Shown in pieces: positions 29,519 through 39,917 of a stretch of 64,000 nt of DNA. The stretch is from contig MAAL01000010.1 in the NCBI GenBank assembly GCA_002163245.1, positions 1-64,000 on the forward strand, read 5' to 3'. Position 1 is the stretch's first letter. Each line of letters opens with the position of its first letter. The notes beneath the pieces are model-generated. The model searched no databases. It was not told the DNA's origin and saw only the letters and a list, made by a program, of their open reading frames with translations. The position numbers were made by a program, and so were the translations under genes. The DNA comes from Gammaproteobacteria bacterium 42_54_T18 (lineage in GTDB: Bacteria > Pseudomonadota > Gammaproteobacteria > Pseudomonadales > Ketobacteraceae).

Positions 29519-30733
29519 ATGAAACGCCCTATCTATCTTGATTACGCGGCAACAACCCCTGTTGACCCACGAGTTATCGAAAAGATGACAGAATGTCTCT
29601 CTATGGACGGAAATTTCGGTAATCCGGCGTCGCGTTCCCATAGCTACGGCTGGCATGCGGAGCAGGCTGTAGAGACTGCTCGCAAACAAGTCGCTGATTT
29701 AATTAATGCTGACCCACGAGAAATCGTTTGGACTTCTGGCGCAACAGAGTCTGATAACTTGGCCATCAAAGGTGCTGCACACTTTTATGGTAAGAAGGGC
29801 AAGCATATTATCACCTCTAAGATTGAGCATAAGGCTGTGCTTGATACGTGTCGTCAGTTAGAGCGTGAAGGTTATGAGGTGACTTATTTAGACCCTCAAA
29901 CCAACGGTATAGTGACAGCAGATCAAGTTAAGAGTGCTATTCGTGAAGATACTATTGTTGTGTCTATCATGCATGTTAACAATGAAATTGGCACCATTAA
30001 TGATATTGCTGCTATTGGCGAGTTAACGCGTGAAAAGAAGATTATTTTTCATGTTGATGCTGCCCAGAGTGCTGGTAAAATAGAGATAGACATGCAAGCA
30101 ATGAAGGTTGATTTGCTTTCGTTATCTGCGCATAAAGTCTATGGCCCTAAAGGTATGGGGGCTTTGTATGTACGTCGTAAGCCTCGTATTCGTTTAGAAG
30201 CTCAGATGCATGGCGGTGGACATGAGCGGGGTATGCGCTCAGGTACGTTACCTACTCATCAAATTGTCGGTATGGGAGAGGCATTCCGTATTGCAAAAGA
30301 AGAGATGGTTGAAGAGAACCAGCGATTATTAACCTTACGTCAGCGTTTGTGGGACGGTTTGGTTAGTTTAGAAGAAGTACATATTAATGGCGATCCAGAG
30401 CTAAGAGTGTCTGGGAATTTAAACGTCAGTCTTGCCTTTGTAGAAGGTGAGTCGTTATTGATGGCGTTAAAGGATGTGGCTGTATCGTCAGGTTCCGCTT
30501 GTACTTCAGCTAGTTTAGAGCCGTCTTATGTGCTTCGCGCATTAGGCTTGGCTGATGAGCTGGCTCATAGCTCTATACGATTTGCTATCGGTCGATTTAC
30601 AACAGAAGAAGATGTTGATCGCGTGGTAGAAACAACCCGTATAGGCGTAAAGAAATTGCGTGAGTTGTCCCCGTTATGGGACATGTTTAAAGATGGTATT
30701 GATTTAAGCACCGTTGAATGGGCTGCACACTGA
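29519..30733 (+). CDS. iscS: Cysteine desulfurase IscS
   Basis: A PLP enzyme converting cysteine to alanine and a persulfide for iron-sulfur clusters and tRNA thiolation. 404 residues, the standard length. The PLP lysine lies in [11 protein letters not shown] and the catalytic Cys in [17 protein letters not shown]; the start [19 protein letters not shown] is canonical. It follows iscR by 33 bases with GAGAGAGGAAAA upstream. Confidence 0.98.
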   Translation: MKRPIYLDYAATTPVDPRVIEKMTECLSMDGNFGNPASRSHSYGWHAEQAVETARKQVADLINADPREIVWTSGATESDNLAIKGAAHFYGKKGKHIITSKIEHKAVLDTCRQLEREGYEVTYLDPQTNGIVTADQVKSAIREDTIVVSIMHVNNEIGTINDIAAIGELTREKKIIFHVDAAQSAGKIEIDMQAMKVDLLSLSAHKVYGPKGMGALYVRRKPRIRLEAQMHGGGHERGMRSGTLPTHQIVGMGEAFRIAKEEMVEENQRLLTLRQRLWDGLVSLEEVHINGDPELRVSGNLNVSLAFVEGESLLMALKDVAVSSGSACTSASLEPSYVLRALGLADELAHSSIRFAIGRFTTEEDVDRVVETTRIGVKKLRELSPLWDMFKDGIDLSTVEWAAH

Positions 30734-30775
30734 TTGCACCCAGGCGTAACATAGTTTGAGAGAGAGACTAAGACA

Positions 30776-31168
30776 ATGGCTTACAGTGATAAAGTACTAG
30801 ATCATTATGAAAACCCTCGTAACGTAGGGGCAATGGATTCCGAAGAAGAAAGTGTTGGTACCGGAATGGTTGGTGCGCCAGCTTGTGGTGACGTCATGCG
30901 ACTTCAAATAAAAGTTAGCGATGATGGCATTATTGAGGATGCGAAATTTAAAACCTATGGTTGCGGTTCTGCAATTGCCTCAAGTTCATTGGTGACTGAG
31001 TGGGTTAAGGGAAAGACCTTAGATGAAGCGACAGAAATCAAGAACACAGCAATTGCGGAAGAGCTTGCATTGCCTCCAGTGAAAATCCATTGCTCTGTAT
31101 TAGCAGAAGATGCGATTAAAGCGGCGGTTAATGATTACAAGAAAAAGCAGGGTTCTGAAGAAAGCTAA
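30776..31168 (+). CDS. iscU: Iron-sulfur cluster scaffold IscU
   Basis: The scaffold on which [2Fe-2S] clusters form, 130 residues. Ligand segments GAPACGDVMRLQ (Cys, Asp), YGCGSAIASSS (Cys) and the HscA-binding LPPVKIHCSVLAEDAI (Cys) are all intact. Standard place between iscS and iscA. Confidence 0.98.
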   Translation: MAYSDKVLDHYENPRNVGAMDSEEESVGTGMVGAPACGDVMRLQIKVSDDGIIEDAKFKTYGCGSAIASSSLVTEWVKGKTLDEATEIKNTAIAEELALPPVKIHCSVLAEDAIKAAVNDYKKKQGSEES

Positions 31169-31201
31169 TATTGATACATGTATTAGCGATGTGCCTATGA
31201 T

Positions 31202-31218
31202 ATGAACATTTAGTTCAT
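31202..31218. repeat. Small inverted repeat between iscU and iscA
   Basis: ATGAAC, an ATTTA loop and GTTCAT. Located in the 91-base gap between iscU and iscA; it could form an mRNA hairpin that adjusts relative expression, but there is no T run and no direct evidence. Confidence 0.4.
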
Positions 31219-31259
31219 GTTATGGGTACTTTTGGCAATGAATAACCGGAGAAGTATCA

Positions 31260-31583
31260 GTGGCAATTACCATGACAGACGCAGCAGCTCAACACGTTAA
31301 AGCGCATTTGCAGCAACGGGGAAAGGGGTTGGGTATTCGTGTTGGTATTAAAACCACCGGCTGCTCAGGTATGTCGTATGTATTAGAATTTATTGACGGT
31401 ACCAATGAAGAAGATCAAGTCTTCGAAAGCCAAGGGGTAAAAATTGTTAGCGATCCTAAAAGCTTGGCGTATATCGACGGTACACAAATGGATTATGTGA
31501 AGAATGGCCTCAATGAAGGTTTTGAATTTACCAATCCGAATACTAAAGGTGAGTGTGGTTGTGGTGAAAGTTTTACTGTGTAA
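31260..31583 (+). CDS. iscA: Iron-sulfur cluster assembly protein IscA
   Basis: An A-type carrier, 107 residues, with a GTG start preceded by GGAGAAGTATCA. Cluster ligands are visible: Cys in [12 protein letters not shown] and CxC in [11 protein letters not shown] at the C-terminus. Canonical length and place. Confidence 0.97.
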   Translation: MAITMTDAAAQHVKAHLQQRGKGLGIRVGIKTTGCSGMSYVLEFIDGTNEEDQVFESQGVKIVSDPKSLAYIDGTQMDYVKNGLNEGFEFTNPNTKGECGCGESFTV

Positions 31584-31704
31584 ATACATCGCTCGATAGG
31601 GGGCAGTATTTACGATCTTATCGCGTTTAACAAAATACAGCTAAACGCCACCATTGTTGATTACATATAACCACACATTTAAGCATACGAGGAACACCTC
31701 TCTC

Positions 31705-32253
31705 GTGGATCTTTCTAAGAATTTCTTTCAGCTATTTGCGTTGCCTATAAGTTTTGATATTGATATGTCAAATCTTATGGATGCATATCGCAGCCTTCAG
31801 AAAGTTGTTCACCCTGACCATTTTGCTTCTGGCACTGATAAAGAGAAACGCCTGTCTATTGAGATGGCTGCTCACTTAAATGAAGGTGTTGATACATTAA
31901 AGAAACCGGTTAAGCGGGCAATCTATTTGTTAAAGCTTCAGGGTATTGATGTGGATTTTGAAAAAAACACAGCAATGTCTCCGATGTTTTTGATGGATCA
32001 GATGGAATTGCGGGAACAGCTAGAGGTGGTTGGTAAACAGGCCGACCCTTTTGCCGCGATAGATGCTTTGTATGAGCGTATTGCTTCCATGCAAAATGCG
32101 CGTATCGATGATTTTAAAGCGGCATACAATAAAATAACGAACAATATTGATAGTGTTGGCAATAATAGCAATGCTGAAGATATTGTGGCGGAAATGCAGT
32201 TTATTGAAAAGCTGCGAATCGATATAGAACGACTCGAAGAAACACTGGATTAA
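31705..32253 (+). CDS. hscB: Co-chaperone HscB
   Basis: A J-type co-chaperone that delivers IscU to HscA. The reading frame gives 182 residues from a GTG at 31705 ([19 protein letters not shown]), which matches the family N-terminus; AGGA lies 11 bases upstream. An upstream TTG at 31654 would add 17 unmatched residues. The J-domain HPD is in [17 protein letters not shown], and the C-terminal three-helix IscU-binding domain is present. hscA starts four bases after the stop. Confidence 0.93.
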   Translation: MDLSKNFFQLFALPISFDIDMSNLMDAYRSLQKVVHPDHFASGTDKEKRLSIEMAAHLNEGVDTLKKPVKRAIYLLKLQGIDVDFEKNTAMSPMFLMDQMELREQLEVVGKQADPFAAIDALYERIASMQNARIDDFKAAYNKITNNIDSVGNNSNAEDIVAEMQFIEKLRIDIERLEETLD

Positions 32254-32257
32254 TCTC

Positions 32258-34144
32258 ATGGCATTACTGCAAATTTCAGAACCGGGACAGTCTCCTGAAC
32301 CTCATCAGCGTAAGCTTGCCGTGGGCATTGATTTGGGCACAACCAATTCATTGGTAGCGTCAATACGAGAAGCTAAGGCGCAAACGTTACCAGATATAGA
32401 AGGCCGTCATTTATTACCGTCGGTGGTGCGTTATCTCGGCGAGGGAGGTGCCTCCAGTGTTGAGGTTGGACAGGTTGCTCGTGATGCTATTTTCGAGGAC
32501 CCTCAAAATACTATTAGCTCTGTTAAGCGATTAATGGGGCGTGGTGTCAGTGATGTGAAGACGCTGGGTGATTGTTTGCCTTATGAGTTTATTCAATCTG
32601 AAACTGAGATGCCCTACATTCGGACAGCCTGTGGTGATAAAAGCCCAGTAGAAGTGTCCAGTGAAATATTAAAAGTTCTTGCTGCTCGAGCACGAGAAAC
32701 CTTAGGCGGTGATTTGAGCGGTGCCGTGATTACCGTGCCGGCATATTTTGATGAGGCTCAACGACAGGCAACAAAAGATGCAGCTAAGTTAGCGGGTTTG
32801 CATGTTTATCGATTATTGAATGAGCCAACGGCAGCAGCCGTTGCTTATGGGTTGGATAAAGGTGCGGAAGGTGTTCACGCTATTTATGATTTAGGTGGCG
32901 GAACGTTTGATATTTCAATTCTGCGGCTGAATAAAGGTGTGTTTGAAGTGTTGTCCACGGGCGGTGATTCTGCGCTTGGGGGTGATGACTTTGATCATGC
33001 TATTGCCAGTTGGATTTTGAAGCAGGCAGGCCAAGAGTGTGTCGGCAGTAATGTAGCTCGACAATTAATGGAAATTGCCCGGGGTCTAAAAGAGCAACTT
33101 ACTACCAATGATTCTGTAGATGTTGATATTTCTACCGGCTGCTTCTCGTGGCAAGGAGTGATATCTAAGGATACGTTTAACGAATTAGTTGACCCACTTA
33201 TTGCCAAAACCGTTCGAGCCTGTAAGCGAGCATTAAGAGATGCGGGTTTATCAGCCGGCGATATTGATGATGTGGTGATGGTTGGTGGTTCTACTCGAGT
33301 GCCGAGAGTTCGAGAAAAAGTTGCAGACTTCTTTGGTGCTACTCCTTTATGTGATATTGACCCAGATAAAGTTGTTGCCGTAGGAGCGTCTATTCAGGCT
33401 GATGTGTTGGCAGGTAATAAACCTGATGATGAAATGGTATTGCTTGATGTTATTCCGTTATCGTTGGGTATTGAAACCATGGGTGGCCTGATGGAAAAAA
33501 TCATTCATCGTAACACCACGATCCCCGTTACTCGTGCCCAAGAGTTTACTACTTTTAAGGATGGGCAAACCGCACTCGCAGTGCAGGTGTTGCAAGGAGA
33601 GCGAGAGCTTGTATCAGATTGTCGTTCTTTAGCGCGCTTTGAGTTACGTGGAATACCTCCTATGGTTGCTGGAGCTGCAAGGATTCGTGTGACCTATCAG
33701 GTTGACGCGGATGGGCTACTAAGTGTTTCAGCTAAAGAGCTCACAAGTGATGTGGAAAGTAATGTGCAGGTGAAGCCCTCCTATGGTTTGAGTGACAATG
33801 AAGTTACTCGAATGCTAAAGGATTCATTTGAGTTTGCTGCGGGAGATAAAGACGCACGAGCTTTAGCAGAAGAGCGGGTTGAGGCTGATCGACAGTTAGA
33901 AGCGTTACGTTGTGCACTAGCAGAAAATGGTAGTGTATTGTTGAGTGATGAAGAACGTAAAAATTTGCATGATTTGATGGAAGTGTTGGCAATCGCTAAG
34001 CAAGGTGAAGATGCTGTTGTTATCCGCAAAGCCATTGATGAATTAAACAGTACCAGTGAAGTGTTTGCTGCCCGGCGTATGGATCAAAGTATTCATAAAG
34101 CGTTATCGGGTCAGTCGATAGATAGCTTGGGTGATGAGGAATAA
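32258..34144 (+). CDS. hscA: Fe-S protein maturation chaperone HscA
   Basis: A specialised Hsp70 that releases the cluster from IscU with ATP. 628 residues. ATPase motifs: [61 protein letters not shown] and [15 protein letters not shown]; the substrate domain begins near [16 protein letters not shown]. Shorter than DnaK (no long C-terminal lid extension), as is normal for HscA. Confidence 0.98.
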   Translation: MALLQISEPGQSPEPHQRKLAVGIDLGTTNSLVASIREAKAQTLPDIEGRHLLPSVVRYLGEGGASSVEVGQVARDAIFEDPQNTISSVKRLMGRGVSDVKTLGDCLPYEFIQSETEMPYIRTACGDKSPVEVSSEILKVLAARARETLGGDLSGAVITVPAYFDEAQRQATKDAAKLAGLHVYRLLNEPTAAAVAYGLDKGAEGVHAIYDLGGGTFDISILRLNKGVFEVLSTGGDSALGGDDFDHAIASWILKQAGQECVGSNVARQLMEIARGLKEQLTTNDSVDVDISTGCFSWQGVISKDTFNELVDPLIAKTVRACKRALRDAGLSAGDIDDVVMVGGSTRVPRVREKVADFFGATPLCDIDPDKVVAVGASIQADVLAGNKPDDEMVLLDVIPLSLGIETMGGLMEKIIHRNTTIPVTRAQEFTTFKDGQTALAVQVLQGERELVSDCRSLARFELRGIPPMVAGAARIRVTYQVDADGLLSVSAKELTSDVESNVQVKPSYGLSDNEVTRMLKDSFEFAAGDKDARALAEERVEADRQLEALRCALAENGSVLLSDEERKNLHDLMEVLAIAKQGEDAVVIRKAIDELNSTSEVFAARRMDQSIHKALSGQSIDSLGDEE

Positions 34145-34149
34145 GCGTT

Positions 34150-34488
34150 ATGCCACAAATTATATTTTTACCTAATGATGACTTGTGCCCAGAAGGTTTG
34201 GTTGTTGAGGCTGAAACGGGTGAAACCGTTCTTGATGCGGCGTTACGCAGCGGTATTGATATTGAGCATGCTTGCGAAAAATCCTGCGCATGTACTACGT
34301 GCCATATTGTCGTTAGGGAAGGCTTTGATTCTCTGGAAGAATCTGATGAGCTTGAAGATGACATGCTCGATAAGGCTTGGGGTTTGGAGCCTGAGTCGCG
34401 GTTGAGTTGTCAGTCGGCGGTAGCTGATGAGGATTTAGTGGTCGAAATCCCTAAGTACACCATTAATCAGGTGTCTGAACAACATTGA
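34150..34488 (+). CDS. fdx: Isc-type [2Fe-2S] ferredoxin
   Basis: The electron donor for Isc cluster assembly, 112 residues of the adrenodoxin type. Cluster ligands follow the C-x5-C-x2-C spacing in ACEKSCACTTCHIVV, with the fourth Cys in SRLSCQSAV. Six bases after hscA. Confidence 0.97.
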   Translation: MPQIIFLPNDDLCPEGLVVEAETGETVLDAALRSGIDIEHACEKSCACTTCHIVVREGFDSLEESDELEDDMLDKAWGLEPESRLSCQSAVADEDLVVEIPKYTINQVSEQH

Positions 34489-34501
34489 TAAGGGGCTAGT
34501 T

Positions 34502-34699
34502 ATGAGTTTACGTTGGACAGATAGTCTAGATATCGCCTTGGATCTGATTGATGAGCATCCCGATGTTGACCCTAAGGCTATTAGCTTTGTTGATCTGCGG
34601 GCGTGGGTGTTGGCGTTGGAGAATTTTGATGACGATCCTGCACATTGCGGTGAGAAGATTCTCGAAGCCATCCAAATGTTGTGGATTGAAGAGATATAG
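34502..34699 (+). CDS. iscX: Fe-S assembly protein IscX
   Basis: A 65-residue acidic protein (MSLRWTDSLDIALDLIDEHP; later DLRAWVLALENFDDDP) that binds IscS and modulates cluster assembly. Last gene of the isc operon; a ~250-bp gap with a new promoter precedes ndk. Confidence 0.96.
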   Translation: MSLRWTDSLDIALDLIDEHPDVDPKAISFVDLRAWVLALENFDDDPAHCGEKILEAIQMLWIEEI

Positions 34700-34848
34700 G
34701 TCGGATTGGCGCTCAATCCAGTATTAAATATTGTAATAACTCTAGCTGCATGCCGGATTAATACTCGATGTGTGGCTTTTGCTATCTTTTCCTGCCTTAA
34801 ACGCCCAAAATTAACACTAATCTAATATTCAATTCCCCCAATCCCACG

Positions 34849-34854
34849 TATAAT
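34849..34854 (+). promoter_or_regulatory. -10 element upstream of ndk
   Basis: A perfect TATAAT in the context CACGTATAATCGCC, about 97 bases upstream of the ndk start. The -35 is weak (TATTCA at 34826-34831 with a 17-bp spacer). Confidence 0.5.
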
Positions 34855-34950
34855 CGCCGCTTTCCTTTGCCTAGGGCATGTGTTTTCCCCTAGATGCTTA
34901 GTATGTTTTTTTTAACCCTTTGAAAACTAACCCATAATTGGAGATGTAAC

Positions 34951-35382
34951 ATGGCGATCGAACGCACTTTATCTATCATTAAGCCGGATGCTGTATCAAA
35001 AAACGTAATCGGTGAAATCTATAGCCGTTTTGAGAAGGCCGGTCTAAAGATCGTTGCTTCTAAAATGATGCAGATGGATGACGAAAAAGCCGGTGGTTTC
35101 TACGCTGAGCATAAAGAGCGTCCTTTCTACGGTGATTTGGTTGCATTTATGACATCGGGTCCTGTTGTTGTTCAGGTTCTTGAAGGCGAAAACGCGGTTC
35201 TTGCTCACCGTGACCTAATGGGCGCTACTAACCCTAAAGACGCTGCTGTTGGCACTATTCGTGCGGATTTTGCTGCAACTATCGATGAAAATGCTGTTCA
35301 CGGTTCAGATTCGGTTGAATCTGCTGCTCGTGAAGTTAGCTATTTCTTCGCGGACAACGAAGTATGTCCTCGTAAGCGATAA
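34951..35382 (+). CDS. ndk: Nucleoside diphosphate kinase
   Basis: Equilibrates (d)NTP pools by a phosphohistidine ping-pong reaction. 143 residues. [20 protein letters not shown] at the start, [17 protein letters not shown], and the active-site histidine in [15 protein letters not shown]. Codon choice is more biased than in neighbouring genes, consistent with high expression. Own -10 upstream. Confidence 0.98.
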   Translation: MAIERTLSIIKPDAVSKNVIGEIYSRFEKAGLKIVASKMMQMDDEKAGGFYAEHKERPFYGDLVAFMTSGPVVVQVLEGENAVLAHRDLMGATNPKDAAVGTIRADFAATIDENAVHGSDSVESAAREVSYFFADNEVCPRKR

Positions 35383-35398
35383 GTAATATTGGGTGACG

Positions 35399-35438
35399 CC
35401 CCGAGATGTAGAAAGAAGGTCTTGGGGGGTTACTTGCT
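35399..35438 (+). other. Hairpin in the ndk-rlmN gap
   Basis: CCCCGAGA at 35400-35407 can pair with TCTTGGGG at 35421-35428. No T run follows, so this is a possible attenuator or processing hairpin rather than a clear terminator. Confidence 0.35.
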
Positions 35439-35477
35439 GTATGACGAAAAAAGAATGTAAAGAAAGAGGTGTTCGCC

Positions 35478-36641
35478 ATGTCTGAACTGGATCTAGCAAC
35501 GGAAATTCCGTCAAGCATACCGAAGGTTAATCTGCTTGGATTGACCCGTGAACAGTTAGAACAGTTTTTTGTTGAGATAGGCGAGAAGAAGTTTCGCTCT
35601 CAACAAATCATGAAGTGGGTGCATCACTTTGGTGTAGATAGCTTTGACGATATGCAGAATGTCGGCAAAGGTTTGAAAGAGAAGTTAAAGGCGAGGGCGG
35701 AAATTGTTGCACCAACCGTGACGCACTTTAAAGAATCCACCGATGGTACGCGTAAATGGGTTATTCAGCTAGATGCTAAAAATAGCGTTGAGGCGGTATT
35801 TATCCCTGATGGCAAGCGTGGAACATTGTGTGTTTCTTCTCAGGTCGGCTGTGCGTTAGATTGTAGTTTTTGTTCTACTGGTAAGCAGGGTTTTCAACGG
35901 GACCTGACAGTAGCGGAGATTATTGCGCAAGTTTGGATTGCTCACCGGTCATTTGGAACCCCAGAGCATAAAGGAACTCGCCATATTACTAATATAGTAA
36001 TGATGGGGATGGGCGAACCATTATTGAATTTTGAGAATGTGATTAATGCAATGCACCTTATGAGAGATGACTTAGGGTATGGTATTGCGAAAAAGCGATT
36101 AACGTTAAGTACCTCGGGTGTTGTACCTCGGATGTACGAGCTTTACGACAGAATTGATGTGGCATTGGCGGTATCATTACACGCACCCAATGACGAATTA
36201 CGTAATGAGCTGGTGCCGGTAAACAAAAAGTATCCACTAAAAGAATTGATGAAGGCGTGTCACGCCTATGTGGATAAAGCGACCGATTCACGCCGTGTAA
36301 CTATTGAATATGTATTGCTTGAAGGTGTGAACGATAATTTTGAGCAGGCTTATGAGCTGATTGAGCTGCTGAAGACGCTACCGTGTAAGATTAATCTCAT
36401 CCCGTTTAACCCTTTCCCCCATAACCCTTATAAGAAACCCAATGGCATGAGAGTGCGTGCGTTTCAGGAAGTTTTGCAGAAAGCGGGGTTTGTTTCACCG
36501 ATCAGGACAACGCGCGGCGATGATATTGATGCGGCCTGCGGCCAGTTAGTCGGTCAGGTTCAAGACAAAACTAGGCGTAGTGAACGTTGGCAAGCTAAAA
36601 TCAAATCACAAGTTGTTGAAGTAAGACCTGCCAAAGGATAA
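35478..36641 (+). CDS. rlmN: Dual-specificity 23S rRNA/tRNA (adenine-C2) methyltransferase RlmN
   Basis: A radical-SAM enzyme methylating A2503 of 23S rRNA and A37 of some tRNAs. 387 residues from the ATG at 35478 (AGAGGT upstream); a GTG at 35469 would add three residues. The radical-SAM cluster [11 protein letters not shown] (CxxxCxxC), [32 protein letters not shown] and the second conserved Cys near the C-terminus in [10 protein letters not shown] are all present. Confidence 0.97.
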   Translation: MSELDLATEIPSSIPKVNLLGLTREQLEQFFVEIGEKKFRSQQIMKWVHHFGVDSFDDMQNVGKGLKEKLKARAEIVAPTVTHFKESTDGTRKWVIQLDAKNSVEAVFIPDGKRGTLCVSSQVGCALDCSFCSTGKQGFQRDLTVAEIIAQVWIAHRSFGTPEHKGTRHITNIVMMGMGEPLLNFENVINAMHLMRDDLGYGIAKKRLTLSTSGVVPRMYELYDRIDVALAVSLHAPNDELRNELVPVNKKYPLKELMKACHAYVDKATDSRRVTIEYVLLEGVNDNFEQAYELIELLKTLPCKINLIPFNPFPHNPYKKPNGMRVRAFQEVLQKAGFVSPIRTTRGDDIDAACGQLVGQVQDKTRRSERWQAKIKSQVVEVRPAKG

Positions 36642-36698
36642 TTCATCGTGCTGACTGGTCTTGTGGAAAGTTATTTAACGAATAGGAAACGGTACATT

Positions 36699-37553
36699 AT
36701 GATAAAACGATCAATTAGCGTAGTGCTTATCGCGTTGCTGATGGGTGGTTGTGTCATTGAGACGAGTACCAGCTCGTTGGAGCGGAATAGGAATATCGAT
36801 AAAGCAGTGGAAGCCTACATTGCGGCGGGCATGGTTTACCTTAAAGAGGGCGATTTGGGCACTGCTAATCGTAAGTTTAAAAAAGCTTACGGGTTAAACC
36901 CTGACAATCCCGAAGCAAATAATGCGTTGGCGCTATTTTACACCGTTGAAAATGAGGGTGAACAGGTAGAGAAATACTACAAAGCGGCGATAGCGGAGAA
37001 ACCGGGTTACTCAATTGCCCGCAATAATTATGGGTCCTTTTTGTTTGATCAAGGCCGGTTTGCTGATGCTCGTGATCAATTGTTGGTTGTAGTGAAGGAT
37101 TATGATTATGCGCAGCGTAACAAGTCTCTGGAAAGTTTAGGTTATTGTTATTTAAATCTCGGTGATTCTGCCAATGCCGAACGGTATTTTATGAGAGCGT
37201 TGCAAAGAAATGCTCGAATGGGACGTTCTTTGCTTGAACTGGCTGAAATTAACTTTAATGATGGCCGTTACAAGCGTGCTGAGCGTTATTTAGAAAGTTT
37301 TGATCGGCTTTCTGCACCAAACCCTCGTCACTTATGGCTTGCTGTGCGCTTGCAGCGTATATTAAAGGATAAGCATAAACTGGCGAGCTTTGCTCTGGCG
37401 TTAAAAAATATCTTTCCAGATACCCCTGAGTATAAAGCGTATGTCGCATCGTTGCCCAAAAGCGAGGCAGCAGGGGAAATAACGAACGCTGAATTAACAG
37501 AAGCCAAATCAACCGAAGTTATACAGAATTCACCACAGCTACAGAAATTATGA
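36699..37553 (+). CDS. pilW: Type IV pilus biogenesis/stability lipoprotein PilW (PilF)
   Basis: An outer-membrane lipoprotein pilotin for the PilQ secretin, 284 residues. The signal peptide MIKRSISVVLIALLMGGC ends in a lipobox, then six TPR-like helical pairs (for example GDLGTANRKFKKAYGLNPDN, NNALALFYTVENEGEQ, NNYGSFLFDQGRFADARDQL). I chose the ATG at 36699 because it makes the lipoprotein signal; the frame to 36648 adds 17 residues that would spoil it. Its end overlaps the rodZ start by four bases. The rlmN-pilW-rodZ order is conserved. Confidence 0.93.
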   Translation: MIKRSISVVLIALLMGGCVIETSTSSLERNRNIDKAVEAYIAAGMVYLKEGDLGTANRKFKKAYGLNPDNPEANNALALFYTVENEGEQVEKYYKAAIAEKPGYSIARNNYGSFLFDQGRFADARDQLLVVVKDYDYAQRNKSLESLGYCYLNLGDSANAERYFMRALQRNARMGRSLLELAEINFNDGRYKRAERYLESFDRLSAPNPRHLWLAVRLQRILKDKHKLASFALALKNIFPDTPEYKAYVASLPKSEAAGEITNAELTEAKSTEVIQNSPQLQKL

Positions 37554-38557
37554 CACTGATGCCTGACTCTTCAAACAATTCATCAGCACTCAATGCTGAC
37601 ATTCCTAGTGCAGGGCGGCTGTTATCAGATCCGCCGGGAGAGGTGTTGAAAAGAGCTCGTCAAGCTCGTAAGTTAGATCTTGAAACTGCCGCAGATCAGC
37701 TAAATTTGTCGACGCAAGTGGTTCAAGCATTAGAAGAAGATGCTTACGAAAAGCTGCCGAGCCCAACGTTTATACGTGGTTATATCCGCTGTTATGCGCG
37801 ATTATTAAAATTATCTGGGGATGATCTTGTTCGTAGCTATGAGCGCGTTGCGAAAGCACAACAGCCCGAGTTGAATGATTCTGCTGAAGCACCAGAGGGA
37901 AAACCTCAGAAGATTAAAAAAGGCTGGATTATCTTGGGGGTGTTGTTTGTTGTTGCCCTAGGGATAGGTTTTTTTGTTAGCTCAGGTGATGCGCTGAAGA
38001 ATGCAGAGTCTGAGATTAATCTAGAGGCTGACACTGCCCTGGAAGTTGAAGTTGAGGTACCGGAAGTTATCGTTGAAAGTGCACCAGAGGTCGTAATTGA
38101 CGCAGAACCTCTAATCGAGCCCGCTGTCGTTGCTAAAATTACTCCAACAATCGTATCAAAAGCAGAATCAAACATAGAACAAAAGAACATAGAACACAAA
38201 AACGCAATCAGCACGGAAGAATCTGTTGCGGTTGTTTCTTTCGCCCCTATAACTACGCCTATAACTACACCTATAACTACACCTATAACTACAACTGAAA
38301 TCTCGGTCAATGCTGAGCTGTCGACGTTAACAATGGTGTTCAGTGGTGAATGCTGGGTTGAGGTGTGGGACGTAACAGGCAAGCGAATATACGCGAATTT
38401 ACGAAACGCAGGGCAAAGAGTGTCATTGCGAGGAGCCGCTCCTATTGAAGTTAAGCTAGGTGATGGCTCGGTGGTTAAGCTGGCGTTTAATGGAAGCCCA
38501 GTATTGTTCGCGTTTTCTAAGCGAACCGGTGTTGCGCATGTAACCTTGGGTGAATAA
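37550..38557 (+). CDS. rodZ: Cytoskeleton/cell-shape protein RodZ
   Basis: 335 residues. An N-terminal Xre-type HTH domain (PPGEVLKRARQARKLDLET ... TFIRGYIRCYARLLKL) that binds MreB, one transmembrane helix near 125-143 (GWIILGVLFVVALGIGFFV), a long acidic and Ser/Thr/Pro-rich periplasmic linker, and the C-terminal DUF4115 beta domain (MVFSGECWVEVWDVTGKRIY). The linker includes a 12-bp tandem repeat giving TPIT units. Start overlaps the pilW stop (ATGA). Confidence 0.94.
   Translation: MTLMPDSSNNSSALNADIPSAGRLLSDPPGEVLKRARQARKLDLETAADQLNLSTQVVQALEEDAYEKLPSPTFIRGYIRCYARLLKLSGDDLVRSYERVAKAQQPELNDSAEAPEGKPQKIKKGWIILGVLFVVALGIGFFVSSGDALKNAESEINLEADTALEVEVEVPEVIVESAPEVVIDAEPLIEPAVVAKITPTIVSKAESNIEQKNIEHKNAISTEESVAVVSFAPITTPITTPITTPITTTEISVNAELSTLTMVFSGECWVEVWDVTGKRIYANLRNAGQRVSLRGAAPIEVKLGDGSVVKLAFNGSPVLFAFSKRTGVAHVTLGE
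38246..38293 (+). repeat. In-frame 12-bp tandem repeat inside rodZ (4 units)
   Basis: CCTATAACTAC(G/A) occurs four times exactly in tandem, encoding ITTP-type units in the flexible periplasmic linker. Same period as the queA array. Confidence 0.9.
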
Positions 38558-38637
38558 GACTCATAACGAGTGTTGTGAAAGCAACAAATTATTTTTCAAT
38601 CGAATATATTTTCAAATGGCAGCTTTTGGCGAATTAA

Positions 38638-38674
38638 ACACTGACATGTTTAAAGCGACACTGACATAAAGCGC
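38638..38674. repeat. Imperfect direct repeat upstream of ispG
   Basis: ACACTGACATGTTTAAAGCG is followed by ACACTGACATAAAGCG, differing by a short internal deletion, immediately upstream of the ispG ribosome site. Confidence 0.6.
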
Positions 38675-38693
38675 AATTTGAAAGGAGACTGTA

Positions 38694-39824
38694 ATGCATT
38701 TCGAATCACCTATTAAACGACGTAAAAGCCGTCAAATAATGGTTGGTAATGTGCCTGTTGGTGGCGATGCCCCAATTAGTGTGCAAAGCATGACAAACAC
38801 TGAAACCACTGATGTTGAAGCGACGGTGGGGCAAATCATTGCGCTTGAAAATGCTGGGGTGGATCTTGTTCGTGTTTCGGTGCCTTCTATGGATGCCGCG
38901 GAAGCCTTCGGTCATATCAAAAAACGCGTCAATGTGCCGTTAATTGCGGATATTCATTTTGATCATAAAATTGCTTTGGCAGTGGCTGAACAAGGGGTTG
39001 ATTGTTTACGTATTAATCCTGGGAATATTGGTCGTGAGGACCGTGTTCGTGAAGTGGTGGATTGTGCGCGAGATAAAGGTATTCCGATTCGTATTGGCGT
39101 TAATGCAGGCTCGTTAGAAAAAGATTTGCAGAAAAAGTACGGTGAGCCAACACCGGAAGCACTTATCGAATCTGCGATGCGGCATATCGATATCTTGGAT
39201 AGGCTGAATTTCCCGGATTTTAAGTTAAGTCTTAAGGCATCTAATGTTTTTATGACAGTCGCTGCGTATCGCTTAATTGCGGACCAAATTGAACAGCCAT
39301 TGCATTTAGGCGTTACGGAAGCCGGTGGTTTTCGCTCTGGAGCGGTAAAGTCTTCGGTGGCATTGGGTATGTTATTGATGGATGGCATTGGTGATACATT
39401 GCGGGTTTCTTTAGCTGCAGATCCCGTCCAAGAGGTAAAGGTAGGCTTTGATATTTTGAAAAGCTTATCGCTGCGAGCAAAAGGGGTTAATTTTATAGCT
39501 TGCCCCAGTTGTTCTCGACAAAACTTCGACGTGGTGAAAACCATGAATGAGTTGGAAGTGCGATTGGAAGATATCATTACCCCTGTTGATGTGGCCGTTA
39601 TTGGCTGTGTGGTAAATGGGCCAGGTGAAGCCAAAGCCGTGGATATTGGGTTAACGGGGGGGACACCTAATAATCTTATTTATCGTGATGGTAAACCCAG
39701 TCACAAAGTTAAAAATGAAAACTTGGTGGATGAGTTGGAGCGCCAGATTCGTGACAAAGTGGCCGAGATAGATCTTAAAGCAGATGAAGCTGCAACCATC
39801 ACCGTCGGAATGCCTAGCGACTAA
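38694..39824 (+). CDS. ispG: 4-hydroxy-3-methylbut-2-en-1-yl diphosphate synthase IspG
   Basis: The [4Fe-4S] enzyme converting MEcPP to HMBPP in the MEP isoprenoid pathway. 376 residues: a TIM-barrel domain ([37 protein letters not shown]) and a cluster domain with ligands in ACPSCSRQ (two Cys) and [14 protein letters not shown] (third Cys). Preceded by AAAGGAGAC. Depends on Isc-type clusters made by the upstream operon. Confidence 0.97.
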   Translation: MHFESPIKRRKSRQIMVGNVPVGGDAPISVQSMTNTETTDVEATVGQIIALENAGVDLVRVSVPSMDAAEAFGHIKKRVNVPLIADIHFDHKIALAVAEQGVDCLRINPGNIGREDRVREVVDCARDKGIPIRIGVNAGSLEKDLQKKYGEPTPEALIESAMRHIDILDRLNFPDFKLSLKASNVFMTVAAYRLIADQIEQPLHLGVTEAGGFRSGAVKSSVALGMLLMDGIGDTLRVSLAADPVQEVKVGFDILKSLSLRAKGVNFIACPSCSRQNFDVVKTMNELEVRLEDIITPVDVAVIGCVVNGPGEAKAVDIGLTGGTPNNLIYRDGKPSHKVKNENLVDELERQIRDKVAEIDLKADEAATITVGMPSD

Positions 39825-39917
39825 TTACCGTATTGTCAGAGTCACCGTAAGCGCTTTTGTTGAGCCTACTGGTTGCAGTACATTGATATAGCCTGTTGAA
39901 TAAGTGGAAATAGAACA

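Noticed and set aside
37906-38382. 158-residue minus-strand ORF
   Set aside because: Antisense shadow of the low-complexity rodZ linker; its VVIGVVIG run only mirrors the 12-bp repeat.
38963-39634. 223-residue minus-strand ORF
   Set aside because: Antisense to ispG, whose motifs are intact; no independent ribosome site or recognisable domain.
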